Shown here: positions 23,702 to 34,150 of the stretch, piece after piece
How the letters are laid out: every line of letters begins with the position of its first letter
Position numbering within the stretch: the stretch's first letter is position 1
NCBI GenBank assembly: GCA_963682055.1
Contig: OY821745.1
Span: 30,997,342-31,061,341 of the forward strand
Direction of reading: 5' to 3'
DNA: 64,000 nt
DNA from: Primula veris
Taxonomy: Eukaryota > Streptophyta > Magnoliopsida > Ericales > Primulaceae
Translations under genes and position numbers: made by a program
Notes under the pieces: model-generated
Told to the model about the DNA's origin: nothing
The model's input: only the letters and a program-made list of their open reading frames with translations
Database searches by the model: none

Positions 23702-26065
23702 TCATTGGACGTATGCATCGGCGTCTCGCTTGATATAGGGCCACCAATATCCTTGGGTCACTGCCTTGTTTGCAAGGGATCGCCCTTTGATGTGTGCTCC
23801 GCAAGATCCTTCGTGGATTTCTTCCAAGACCGGCAGTTGTAGCTCGGTCGGGACGCACAGTAGATGTGGTCCCTGGTAACTGGATTTGTATAGTTTATCA
23901 TCCTCGGATAGCCAGAAGCGAGGAGCTTTTCTTGTAATTTTCAGCGCTTTTATCTTGTCGACCGGAAGCGTTCCATTTCGCAGATAATGGGTCATGTCCT
24001 CCATCCATCCTAGTTCGTACTGTATCGATGTCACCCGGTTTACCCTTTTTATTATGCTCGGGGTCGGCAGTAGTTCCACTGTGATCGACCGGGTGTCGGT
24101 CAATGTTAGTGTCGAGGCTAGGGTGGCCAATGCATCGGCATGTGCATTCTCGGTGCGATTGATTCTTACTAACTCGCACTGTTCGAATGTGGCCATCAAG
24201 CTTTGGACTTTTTCTTGGTAGAGGATCATTCTATCGTCTTTCGCTTGGTACTCGCCGATGGTTTGATTGACGATGAGCATGGAGTCTGAGCTTGCAATTA
24301 AGTGGGAGCATCCGAGGGACCGGGCAATAAGCATGCCATTTATCATGGCCTCGTACTCTGCCTCATTGTTGGTAGCTCGGAAGCCCAGTTTTATGCTTTT
24401 CTCGATGATTGCTCCCTCTCTAGACTTTAGGACGATCCCTGCTCCTGATCCGTCCTTGGTGGCTGATCCGTCGACATGTATCTGCCAGTGTGATTGGGGA
24501 GAGAGTGCCAAAGGCTCGTCATAGCCTTCGGTGAATTCTGCGACGAAATCGGCCAGGACTTGTCCCTTTATGGCATGGCGGGGTGCGAACTCGATATGAA
24601 ATTGGGATAGCTCGACCCCCCAGGCGGCAACTCGGCCGCTAATGTCCGTCCGTCGAAGTGACTCTTTAATATGAAACTTTGTATATACCCGGACCTGATG
24701 AGCTATGAAATAGTGTGGCAACTTCCTGGTTGCGACGACCAATGCCAGGCACAGCTTTTCCAAGGGTAGATAACGTGTTTCGGCTTCGACCAGAGTCTTG
24801 CTGACGAAGTAGATCGGAAATTGTTCGCGACCTTCTTCTCTTAGGATGACCGTGCTCACAGCTGTAGCGGAGACTGCTAGGTAGCATGCCAGAATGTCTC
24901 CTCTGTTCGGCCTTACTAGCAGTGGCAATGTCCTCAAGTACTCTTTGAGATTGTTGAACGAAGCTTCACATTCCGGGTCCCAGACGAATTTTCTATCCTT
25001 CTTGAGTGATTCGAAAAATGGCCTTCCCTTATCTGCGGATCGGCTAATGAACCTGCTCAGCGCTGCCATCATTCCCGTGAGCTCTTGTACCTGTTTCTTA
25101 TTCTTGGGCGCTGCCAGGTTTCGTAGAGCCGTTATTTGATCGGGATTAGCCTCTATTCCTCGTCGACTAACCATATGTCCCAAGAATTTCCCTTTGCTGA
25201 TGCCAAATGCACACTTGCTCGCATTGAGCTTCAGTTTGTGCTTGCCCAGCGTTCGGAAAACGTCCCTGATATCTTGAAGGTGGGATGTGGCTCTTTCGCT
25301 TTTGACGACCATGTCGTCTATGTATACCTCCATTGTTTTCCCTATATGATCTCGACATACCCTTGTTATCATCCTTTGGTATGTTGCTCCTGCATTGCGT
25401 AGGCCAAACGGCATTACCGTATAGCAATAATTTCCCAAAGGTGAGATAAACGAAGTCTTTTCTTGATCTTCGCGGGCGAGGGGAATTTGATGGTATCCTG
25501 AGTACGCGTCAAGGAAGGTCATCCGTTCTGCTCCCGCTGTTGCGTCCACCAGTTGATCGATCCTTGGAAGGGGAAAGTGGTCCCTCGGGCAGGCTTTGTT
25601 GAGGTTGGTGAAGTCTATACAGACTCTCTCCTTCCCGTTCTTCTTAGGGACGACGACCGGGTTGGACAACCATTTTGGATAGTAAACCTCCCTTATGGCT
25701 CCAGCCTCCAATAGCTTTTGTACTTCAGCGATTATAGCTGCTCTGTGCTGTACAGAGACTTTTCTGCTCCTCTGTGCTATTGGCTTGTACTCGGCGTTCA
25801 CACTTAGGTGGTGGCATGCTGTATTGGGGTCTAGGCCCGGCATGTCTTTAGGACTCCAGGCGAATTTATCAGTGTTGTTGAGGAGGAATGCTTTCAACTC
25901 CTCGGATTCCTGTTTTGGAAGGTTGTCGCCGAGGAGGAAGTAATGCTCCTCGTCCATATCAGGGATATACACCTTCCTGAGTGTCTCTCCTACTTGTTCT
26001 TCGACAACCCTTTCGGCTTTGGATATTTGGCTGATCAGCTTCTTTGTGCTGGTGGGTTGTTCCAC
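23702..26065 (-). CDS. pol: Gypsy reverse transcriptase with two RNase H modules, start of integrase
   Basis: A 787-codon open stretch on the minus strand. The RT core shows FTNLNKACPRDHFPLPRID, FLDAYSGYHQIPL, MPFGLRNAGATYQRM and the catalytic YIDDM. A degenerate retroviral-type RNase H/connection follows (EAETRYLPLEKLCLALV). Then comes a second RNase H of archaeal type with HVDGSATKDGSGAG, NNEAEYEA, SSDSMLIVNQ and NAHADALA, a hallmark of the Tat lineage. The stretch ends inside the integrase zinc-binding domain (CGAHIKGRSLANKAVTQGYW) at an in-frame TGA (23702-23704). The downstream integrase is in the same frame. Confidence 0.9.
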   Translation of the reverse strand: MEQPTSTKKLISQISKAERVVEEQVGETLRKVYIPDMDEEHYFLLGDNLPKQESEELKAFLLNNTDKFAWSPKDMPGLDPNTACHHLSVNAEYKPIAQRSRKVSVQHRAAIIAEVQKLLEAGAIREVYYPKWLSNPVVVPKKNGKERVCIDFTNLNKACPRDHFPLPRIDQLVDATAGAERMTFLDAYSGYHQIPLAREDQEKTSFISPLGNYCYTVMPFGLRNAGATYQRMITRVCRDHIGKTMEVYIDDMVVKSERATSHLQDIRDVFRTLGKHKLKLNASKCAFGISKGKFLGHMVSRRGIEANPDQITALRNLAAPKNKKQVQELTGMMAALSRFISRSADKGRPFFESLKKDRKFVWDPECEASFNNLKEYLRTLPLLVRPNRGDILACYLAVSATAVSTVILREEGREQFPIYFVSKTLVEAETRYLPLEKLCLALVVATRKLPHYFIAHQVRVYTKFHIKESLRRTDISGRVAAWGVELSQFHIEFAPRHAIKGQVLADFVAEFTEGYDEPLALSPQSHWQIHVDGSATKDGSGAGIVLKSREGAIIEKSIKLGFRATNNEAEYEAMINGMLIARSLGCSHLIASSDSMLIVNQTIGEYQAKDDRMILYQEKVQSLMATFEQCELVRINRTENAHADALATLASTLTLTDTRSITVELLPTPSIIKRVNRVTSIQYELGWMEDMTHYLRNGTLPVDKIKALKITRKAPRFWLSEDDKLYKSSYQGPHLLCVPTELQLPVLEEIHEGSCGAHIKGRSLANKAVTQGYWWPYIKRDADAYVQ

Positions 26066-26640
26066 AGTGCTTCGTTGTTGTTGGAGAGTCGCGGTGATGT
26101 CCTCGCAGCGTCTTGAATCTTCTTGACATCCTCTGGCTGTCTCGATCGCCCCCTATCATTCGGGTATTTGACCTTTTGGTGATAGGTCGAGGGTATGGCC
26201 TTCATGGCATGTAACCATGGTCGGCCCAATATTGCGTTGTGCCCGGAGTGGTCGTCGACCACTAAGAACTCCACGGGAACCGACATGGACCCTGTTGTGA
26301 CACTGAGGACGATCTTACCCAAAGGTTTGGTCGTTTCGGAGATGAATCCGATCAATGTGACATCGGTAGGCTGAAGATCTTGCAGCTTGAGTTCCATCTT
26401 GTCGAAGAGCTCCTTGTACATGATGTCACAAGAGGCTCCTTGGTCGACAAGTACCCTGCTGACTGTGTCTAGGCCGATTTGAACACGGAGGTTAATGGCG
26501 TCTCCGTGGGGGTAAATCACCCCTTCTTCGTCAAGATCCGAGAAAGAAATGGGCGGATGTCGTCGTGGAGTGCATTGTCGTTTAGAGGGCGATGCCTGTG
26601 ATGTCTTGGCTACTTGGCCAAAGTGGGCCAGCTGCCGCTG
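26035..26640 (-). pseudogene. Gypsy protease region
   Basis: The minus-strand frame continues from gag. The open stretch carries VLVDQGASCDIMY, a retropepsin-type active site (D-x-G-[AS]), followed by ILGRPWLHAM, the ILG motif of aspartic proteases. It would cut the gag-pol polyprotein. The conserved flap-side sequence ends near KYPNDRG (about 26150). There the protein similarity moves into the RT frame across a G/C homopolymer, which suggests a one-base slip rather than a natural gene boundary. Confidence 0.8.
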
Positions 26641-27003
26641 TCATGATCGTTCCCCGCCTGGGCCCTTGGGTCGTGACATATGAACGACGTTGATCGTTTT
26701 GCCTTGCCGGTTGTCAGATCCCTCGATGGCCAGTTGCTTGCCTTTATTCCCAGCTCCTTTGATGAACTTGGCTAGGTATCCTGCATCGCCCCACTGGTTC
26801 ATTCTCCATCGTAGGTTACGGCAATGCTCAGTGAGATGGCCGTGATCCTCGTGATATGCGCAGAAGAGCTTGGAATCTCTCTGACTGGGGGGCGAGATGA
26901 TCGGTTGTGGTCGGGAATACCAACTTTCCCTGCATATATCCTTGAGGATATCTTCAGCAGACAGGTTGAAAGTGTATCGCAGCTCGACCGGTCCGAAAGT
27001 GTT

Positions 27004-28674
27004 TCAGTGTTCCCTCTCTTGGGGCCGAACCTGTTGAAATGGCTTGGGTGGCATCGGGTAGGCGAGCTGGAGCGGTTTATGTTCGTTGGTCGGTGGTGGG
27101 TATGCGATCTGGAGCGGTTTGGGCTCTCGTGCTCGTGGTCGCTCTCCCCTGCTATGGACCTCGGGCTCTTTGCCCTTTCTGGTCGGTTGGAATGCTTCTC
27201 CCTGGTTATTCCTAACTCTTTTGCGACCCACCTGTGCCTCGCGGACCGACTCTCTTCTCGGTAGAGTCCGGTTGAGGAAACGCAATTCGTCGTTTTTATC
27301 GGTGAGGTGGGTACAATAGGCTAGCAGGGAATCAGTGGTTGGAAAGTTTTTGCCTATGAACTTCCTTCTCGCCCAATAGCCATTAGGGATGGAATTGATA
27401 AAGTTTTGGATGGCTATATTATTGGCATATCGTGGAATCTGGTTTGCTACGTCGATAAAACGTATGCAGTAATCGTTGAGCCTTTCATTTGGCATCATCG
27501 TCATTTTAAGAAGGGTTTCGATGCTAACCTTCTTTTTCCGATGAGCAGCGTATCGGGTGGAGTACGCTCTTAGCAGTTCTGCCCAGTTTCTAATGGAGCC
27601 CCGTGGTAAGTTATGATACCATGACGAAGCCTCTTGACCCAAGCTGTTTTTGAAAAATTTGCACATCAGTGCATGGTCATCACTCCACAGTTCCATCTTC
27701 GTCTTGTAGTGCCTCAGATGGTCGATAGGGCAACTCTTCCCGTCATAGAGCCTGAATTCGGGGATGACGAATCCCATAGGATTGCGGTACCGCGTGATCT
27801 GTTCAGCACACGGGGTTTCTTGGCATACATTCCAAGCCTGTTGGAACACGTCATCCGTGACTTGGTAGGGGGGAGGGTATCCTCCATGATGTGGTGGTGG
27901 GCCATATCCCTCCCCGATCCTGTATTCGGGATATCTATCGTCCTTCGTGTTTGTGTGGACACGTTCCATATGAGTGTTCGGATGGACGATAGTTATTGGG
28001 ACATTGCCCCCTTGGTGGGGGACTCTTGTATCGGGTCGCCGACCCGCTGCCTCCAGGGCGGCCCTATAGGCAGAATCTTCCACTTCATGGCGTGGGTCTT
28101 TGTCGGGTTGGATAACTGGCAATACGATGCCGGCCGCTGTCATGGCCGTCATGCATGCCGCCAGCTGAGCTTGTAGCTGGGTGTAGTTCCTTTCATCGGC
28201 TAATGGAACGACATGTTGTACCTCCACTGTGGGTGGTGTAATCATCCTCGGAGAATTAGTCGGCAGTCGGGGCGACTGTCCGAGTACATGATCCTCGGGC
28301 ATACCAAACTGACGGGCCTCGTCCGTTTGTAAACGAGCACCGGAGTTGACCGAGGCCGTAGGCAATGGGACTCTTGAGCTCGGCCCTGCTTGGGACCCGG
28401 TTAAGCGTCTTCGTGCACGCCTTAATACGGGCACGTCTTGTTCGTCCTCCGAGGACGAAAGGTGTTCGTCGACAATCCCTTCGATGAAATGTCAGGGTGG
28501 TTCGACCGGTTGTTCTTGGTTGACGTAGGAGGTTGTTGGTTGGTTTCCGGATTGGATTGCTTCATATCTGTCGCGGATAGCGAGTAGATCGTCGAGGTCT
28601 TGTTGGCTAATTTGCGTGTTTTGGTTATTGGTTTCTACTATCTCGGGATGGGTTTCCTCTACATTGGTAACCAT
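27004..28674 (-). pseudogene. gag: Gypsy gag (capsid), interrupted by TGA codons
   Basis: Reading on the minus strand from ATG at 28674, the frame holds MVTNVEETHPEIVE, an in-frame TGA at 28492-28494, then a 476-codon open stretch (28434-27004) with the retrotransposon gag core (ELWSDDHALMCKFF, then SSWYHNLPRGSIRNW). A second TGA at 27004-27006 is followed in the same frame by a zinc-knuckle-like CAYHEDHGHLTEHC (C-x2-H-x4-H-x4-C), typical of Tat-type gags. A third TGA is at 26641-26643. The frame on both sides is otherwise open, so these are point nonsense changes. All are TGA, as expected from CGA-to-TGA decay at methylated CpG. Gag would form the cytoplasmic particle that packages the element's RNA. 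Confidence 0.85.
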
Positions 28675-28731
28675 TGTCGCTCGTCTGGCAGAGTATTGGT
28701 ATTCGAATTCTAAACTAGTTGGGAACTAGAT

Positions 28732-28751
28732 GATTCCCGGAGACGGCGCCA
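28732..28751 (-). promoter_or_regulatory. Primer binding site, tRNA-Asp-like
   Basis: Two bases inside the 5' LTR the minus strand reads TGGCGCCGTCTCCGGG, which fits the complement of a plant tRNA-Asp(GUC) 3' end in about 17 of 20 positions (compared from memory). This fixes the element's orientation and agrees with use of tRNA-Asp by some plant gypsy elements. Confidence 0.8.
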
Positions 28752-28753
28752 TT

Positions 28754-29322
28754 TGATAAAGCCATAACTTTGGTCGGTCGCGTTAGGCTTTTCAATAATG
28801 ATATAATGATAAATCAACCGTGAATAAATGATACTTCCTGATCTTTATTATTGCTCGGATTATTGTTCTTGTTCGGACTATTACATTTGCTCAGATTAGT
28901 ATTTCGGTTCTACAATTATGCTCGATATAACTATTTGATCTCTCGTCTTGATCTTTCTCCTCTCTTATTCGGTGCTCGGCTGTCTTTTCTCGGTTTATTT
29001 CTCGAAGTGATATGCTTTGGTTAGTTTCTCTCTTTTCTTAACTTCTCTCTATAATTTTTGGATAGATTTTCTGGTCCTTTTCTAGGAGGGGTAGCTGGCT
29101 ATTTATAGGCAACTGCGCCTTCTAGGATATTGACAAATGTCTTCATCCCAGGGGTTTTTCAGACAAGGGTCCCCCTTTGATTGGGCTTGGGCTTTTGGGT
29201 AGTAGCACCTCAATTCCTATAAAAAGTATGAGATGACCCATTTAAGCGTTGGATACCCAGTTATAAAGTGGGCTGATTATGACCCGAATAAGATATTCGG
29301 GTCTAATTTTTATGTTCTATCA
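28754..29322 (-). repeat. LTR (5' LTR of the minus-strand gypsy element)
   Basis: A 569 bp copy of the left LTR, followed on the + strand by the CAAAC target duplication. The minus-strand TATA box (near 29099-29108) is placed to start the genomic transcript towards gag. Confidence 0.95.
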
Positions 29323-29327
29323 CAAAC

Positions 29328-29486
29328 AATGCAGCTTAACCAACTGAACTAATGCATTACATGTGTAATTGTAGATGATTAATAAATTGACTTATATTTG
29401 ACAGTTAGTAACATTTTCATAGTAAAAGGACTTCTTTTAGGGGGGGGAAATTAATCGGGCTTAGGTGCCCAAATGATAGGGCCGGC
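29328..29486. other. Short gap between the gypsy element and the quinone reductase pseudogene
   Basis: Presumed original 5' flank of the pseudogene, ending in a G-run (GGGGGGG near 29440). No feature recognised. Confidence 0.5.
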
Positions 29487-31329
29487 CGTGAAGGCAATGG
29501 TTGTGTCCCAAGCAAACAACAACCGACCTCACCTAACGCCGTTAACCTTACCAGCGCCGTTACAACTCCAGAAAGTGACACTTTCACTCGAAAACTGATA
29601 AAGCTCTTGATAGTGTTCTACTCCGTGTACGGAAACGTGGAGGGCTTAGCGAGGCGGATGAAGAGAGGGGTTGAAGCAGTGGAGGTCTTAGCGAGGCGGA
29701 TGAAAAAACACTATGACTCTTTAGTTATTGTTATATTGCAAATTTACCAGCATGTCAGGATAGAAAGCATGCTCTAAATTGTTAAAAAAATGTTTTAGTA
29801 GACATGAACCATAACTCTTTACTAGCTCAGATACTTATATATGAGAAAATATGTTGCCATGAACATTGATTAATTGTTAAGTTATTGGACAAGTTTTGAA
29901 TGCAACTTTCGTCTTAAATCGAATGCCTTGGCCACATTATATCCCATAATGTTTTGTATGTGTGAATGCTTTTCTTTCTGCAAATAAAAAATGGTTTCCT
30001 GCGTCGAATATTCTTCTGTAAATGCTATTGTCAGCAGGGTAAGACTGAAGAAACCAGTACTAGAACCGAATATGATTCTTAACTTGCTATTATTGGTTTG
30101 AATCAGTTGCTCATTGAGTTCACTTTAGTGACTAGGTTAACCCCCCCACCCCCCTTTGATATGTGTATTCAGTAACCTTTTCTCTGTTTCAATTTTGAGA
30201 GTTCGAGTTAAAGAGCTTCCTTCGGAGTAAACATGCTTCACTTATCCCCGCCTGCCCATTGGATTGATGAGTGTGATCTGTCTACAAAGTCTGGTACTTT
30301 CGGTAGAGGTACAATGTCAAGAGGCAAAAGATCGAATCATCTGATGTGCTAGTACCTCACATATAAAAGCTTATGCTGTTAGAAACATAAGAATTACACT
30401 GTTAATTTTTAATACGTCCCCTCGCTTGGGACATATCTGTTAAAATTGTCTTTCCTTTTTAAAATCCGATAGCGGATAGGCTTGACCCATGGCATATGTG
30501 TACGTTTATTCTATCGATCCTTACCATCTAACAAAAAAAGTTTACGTTGTTATAAATAGATGTATTACATTTTTAGTCTTCAACAAGAAAATGAAAACGC
30601 TTATAGTAGACTATTTGTTACGTGGTATTATAATGATGTAGGCTCCCATTTTGTTGTGCTATGAAACTACGATAAGCCATCAAAGGTCGCAAAAACATAA
30701 CTCAGATTATGTTTTACATTTTTGTCTAATTCTCGTTTAATATAATATATTTCTGGCTGTGTTGTTTACTGAATGCATTTCTTGTCTAGTCTCTTTTACT
30801 CATTACTAGAAACCAACATAAAAAAGAAGCACGCGACTAATGAATTGCTTTTATTGCAGTTGGACAGCAATAACACAACTGGTTCATCATAACCCGATCC
30901 TCCGACCAGACCGCTACCATTTGCTTACTACCACTAATACTGTCTGTTTTGCCCCGATTTATCGCTTCTCGGGCCGCACGACTTTAAAAAGTCTTGGTTA
31001 TAGTAAAAAGAGTTTCATTAGCTTATATATCATATAAGTACTCACATATCTAGGCGATGTGGGACAATACTTTCTCTTTACACCGACATTTTCCTACGAA
31101 AATCCGAGTTCTTACGGTATACAGTATATGCTATATGTACCAATCGGATATACATTTGGAGCAGTTATGTTTAAGATGGATTCTATACGTGGTGGTTCTC
31201 CTTATGGAGCTGGAGTATTTGTCGGTAATGGAACGAGAGAAGCAACGGAGCCTGAGATGGCACTTGCAAAGATCAAGGCAAGTATATGGCTGCCTGGCTG
31301 GTATTGTCAAGAAGCTGGCTCAAACTTGA
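29487..31329 (+). pseudogene. FQR1-like NAD(P)H:quinone reductase pseudogene
   Basis: The first exon remnant (29487-29703) reads GNGCVPSKQQPTSPNAV and KLIKLLIVFYSVYGNVEGLA, the N-terminal extension and flavodoxin-like FMN-binding start of the FQR1-like family. It is broken by a 24-base direct repeat (29638-29661 and 29680-29703) and has no start codon in frame. The middle exons are missing or unrecognisable. A late exon begins after TTTATTGCAG (30859) with WTAITQLVHH, is interrupted by an LTR fragment (30891-31115), then continues MLYVPIGYTFGA, FKMDSIRGGSPYGAGVF and, after a frameshift, GIVKKLAQT and a stop at 31329. The family reduces quinones with NAD(P)H. This copy is dead. Confidence 0.85.
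30891..31115 (+). mobile_element. LTR fragment inserted in the quinone reductase exon
   Basis: About 225 bases running from AACCCGATCCTCCGACC to CCGAGTTCTTAC, the same family as the inverted arms at 10133-10549 and including the segment missing from those arms (GATGTGGGACAATAC). It splits the codons for HH and GML of the quinone reductase. The 5' end has lost the usual TGTA. It is probably a solo LTR or a truncated short LTR element. Confidence 0.75.
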
Positions 31330-34150
31330 AAAATGCAATTTATAAATTTTAGTTTTTTTTTCTGGTCATGTCGCCTTTTGCTATGGCAGTATTTTTGTAA
31401 ATTCCATTTTGATGGTCATGGTGTTGGATTTCACTGTTTTTTGTGTTCTTCTGTGCTTCTGTATTTGTTGTGTACCTTAGTACCTAGCTAATTTGTAAAT
31501 GGATTTTAGACTTCTATTCTTCAACATGATTATAATGTTCGTAGTAATGAAAATAGTTGTGTTTCTTTTGTGAATTATTCCAGTGAAAGTTGACAGGTAT
31601 GTTTCTTTTGTTTATGTTTCAATTCTTTTGTATTTACAATCCGGTTACAGATTCCGAGTAACTCCGTGCAATGTACTAAAATAACCGGTTCAAGAAAATA
31701 TTATTCAATTCATTCAATGGTCGACAATTTGTTTCCTTATGTCGTAAAAAGAATTTACTTGTTCTCGAATGTTTAAAGTGTAGAAGTTTGACTGGTTTGA
31801 GACTTCCGGTGTATATTTTTTATTTTATTTTAAAATTTTTTTAAGGTTGATTGTGCAATTTTTGGAAAATCATATTCTAAAAAGAAAATTTAAGAATCAT
31901 CACGAACACAACTCAACCCAACATGAAGTCAACCGATTCAAATGTGTTTGGTGCAGCTAGGCTGTGATTTAAATTGTAACGAGCTGAAATAAGTTGAGAT
32001 CGTCTCACGGTCTACAATCGTGTTATAGAAACAATTGTTGCATTTAAAAATTTACACTCACTATTTACCCTCCCTGTATCAATTTTCTATTGGTTGTATA
32101 TGATTATTAATACAATTGATTAAAAAATTAACAAAAATGTAAAACTTGGGTGTGTTTGGAACATGTAAAATGAGTGGGAATGAAAATGATTTTCCGACAA
32201 AACATTTTCTTGTGTTTACCTAAAATCAATAAAAAAGAAAACAAAATAATATGAGAGAAAACTTTATGGGTAGAATGAACCAAATCTTTTTATTTCCAAA
32301 ACTGCGAGTCAAATGAAAACAAATAATAAAAACGAGGCTACCTACAACTCTCTCCCATTTTATTTTTTAATGTTTTATTGATTTCCCATCATTCTAAACA
32401 CATGACCGGAAAAGTTATGAGAAAATGATAATTTAGTACATATTTAGAAACTTATTTACAAAAAACATGGTTATTTTGAACTTGATGACTATTTTACAAA
32501 AAAAATACATATTTTATAAACTTATTTATAAATAGGTACATAAGTCATTAAAAATCCAAAAAAATATTTAAAAATTAAAAATCAAAATTTTTAAAAATAC
32601 ATTTTTTATACAAAAAATATGTGTGATCCCGTTCAATCATATGTGTCTAATCCTGTTTGATCATATTCAATCATATGCAATATGTCCGATCTTGTATGTA
32701 TAATCTTGTTTAATCATATATAATCATGTCTAATTATGTTGATACTATGTACATTTTTTTTTTTTGATTTTTTTTTTGTATATTTTGTTATTTTTTACAA
32801 CATATGTACCTAATTGTAAATAAATATATGTATCTTGCATAAGTAAATTTTTTGTAATTAAATTCATTGGTACGCATGTATTTCTAAATTTCCCAAAAAT
32901 AATTTTACTTTATTTTTCTTTTCTTTTGTTTTTCCGTAATAATTTTCAGATTTTAAACCCACCTTAATTTATCAAATAGAAATTGTAAATATATTACAGT
33001 ACTTATTTTATGAAATACTTATTATTATTACGGGTGACATTTTTATACCGATTTGTATTAACCGACCGCTTTTTGAATCGAACCAATCAAGTCGGTACCA
33101 AAAGTTTGGTATACCGAAATTACGGTACGTACAACCGAACCAATCTTTGAAAGTCGGTTCGGTTTCGGTATTCGTTTTGTGAGTTCGGTATGGTACCGAT
33201 TCAAACCGAAATATTAAAATATACTATATAGACAAATAAACTAAAAGACTTATATACACTTAATTATTAACATTGTTATAATATACTTATATTACATTTT
33301 CTAATGAATACTTATACCATTTTATTTTATTTATAATTTTTACTATAAAAGTTTAGTAGTGTTTATTTTTTTATTCAAAGAAACAGTAAATATAACAATA
33401 ATATAAATAAATATATATTTTAATATGCTACTTTTAAAACTTTATACTATATTTATTTATTTTTAATACGCACCATTTTTCTATCATCACTTGTAAAATC
33501 TAAAGTTTGGTATAAAAACGAAAGCGAACCGAACCAACCGAATAGGTTGGTATACCGAATTTTTTGGTTCGGTAATGGTATAAAAATTATCAAAGCAAAC
33601 TAGTTTGGTATGATACAATAATGTTGTTATCTCTATTGTTAACTAAAAAAGTTAGCTAGCAATGTAATTTTATCTCCACATTAATTGTATTAAATTGTGT
33701 GTTAATTTTATAGATGTTAAAAATATTATTAAAGATAACAATATTTTTAATTGTTATTACTTAATGAAATGGCAAAAAAGTCTATACAAATGTTGTTAAG
33801 TAAAAATGTTACGTAACAATACAATTTTATCTCTTCATTAGTTGCGTTAAATTATGTGTTAACTTTATAAATGTTAAAAACATTGTTAAAAATAACAATT
33901 TTTTTAATTGTTATAAGTTGATGATATAGTAAAAAAACGTAACCCATGCTATTTATCATCCATATAATTAATTTTCAGTTAAAATAGATATTAAATTTAA
34001 AACATCTGATTCATGTGTGTAATTTAATTTAATAGCTTTTTAATACCTTAATATATCTGTGTGTCATCATCTGTGTATCTCATTGTCTTCTCCAAAAAAA
34101 ACTAATTTCTCTCTCTATTTCTATTTCTATTTCTATTTCTCTCTCTAGAG
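31330..34150. other. Intergenic, upstream of APP1
   Basis: AT-rich, with no gene seen. It contains degenerate AATCATGT-type repeats (about 32620-32750), a foldback element (33030-33600) and a roughly 160-bp tandem duplication (about 33630-33780 and 33790-33945) sharing GTTAA.TTTATA.ATGTTAAAAA. A CTATTT/CTCTCT microsatellite at 34107-34147 forms the probable 5' UTR of the next gene. Confidence 0.65.
33030..33600. repeat. Foldback element rich in CGGTTCGGT / CCGAACCGA
   Basis: The left end reads GACATTTTTATACCGA and the right end carries GGTATAAAAATTA, roughly inverted. Both halves are studded with CGGTTCGGT or its complement and GTTTGGTATACCG. About 250 bases of plain AT-rich DNA lie between. 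It is likely a MITE-like or other non-autonomous foldback repeat; no target duplication was fixed. A similar CCGAACC-rich patch lies at 62960-63220. Confidence 0.5.

Larger units (their letters stand above)
12081..29322 (-). mobile_element. Ty3/gypsy LTR retrotransposon, Tat-type, 17.2 kb
   Basis: The element is bounded by 569 bp direct LTRs (12081-12649 and 28754-29322) and a 5 bp target duplication, CAAAC (12076-12080 and 29323-29327). Gag, protease, RT, RNase H and integrase are all on the minus strand, so its 5' LTR is the right one. A second, archaeal-like RNase H after the usual one, a pol order ending in integrase, a tandem-repeat region downstream of integrase and extra antisense ORFs there all point to the Tat lineage (Retand/Ogre-like), as known from plant elements. 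I saw a single difference between the LTRs, so the insertion is very young. The coding strand nevertheless has four in-frame TGA codons and a frame change near 26150, so this copy is probably not autonomous. Confidence 0.93.

Noticed and set aside
27634..28176. 180-codon plus-strand ORF
   Set aside because: Complement of gypsy gag, which has clear family motifs on the minus strand.
23702..28494. Programmed TGA recoding in gypsy gag-pol
   Set aside because: Four scattered TGA codons, one in the integrase zinc finger, fit CGA-to-TGA mutation better. No recoding structure was seen.
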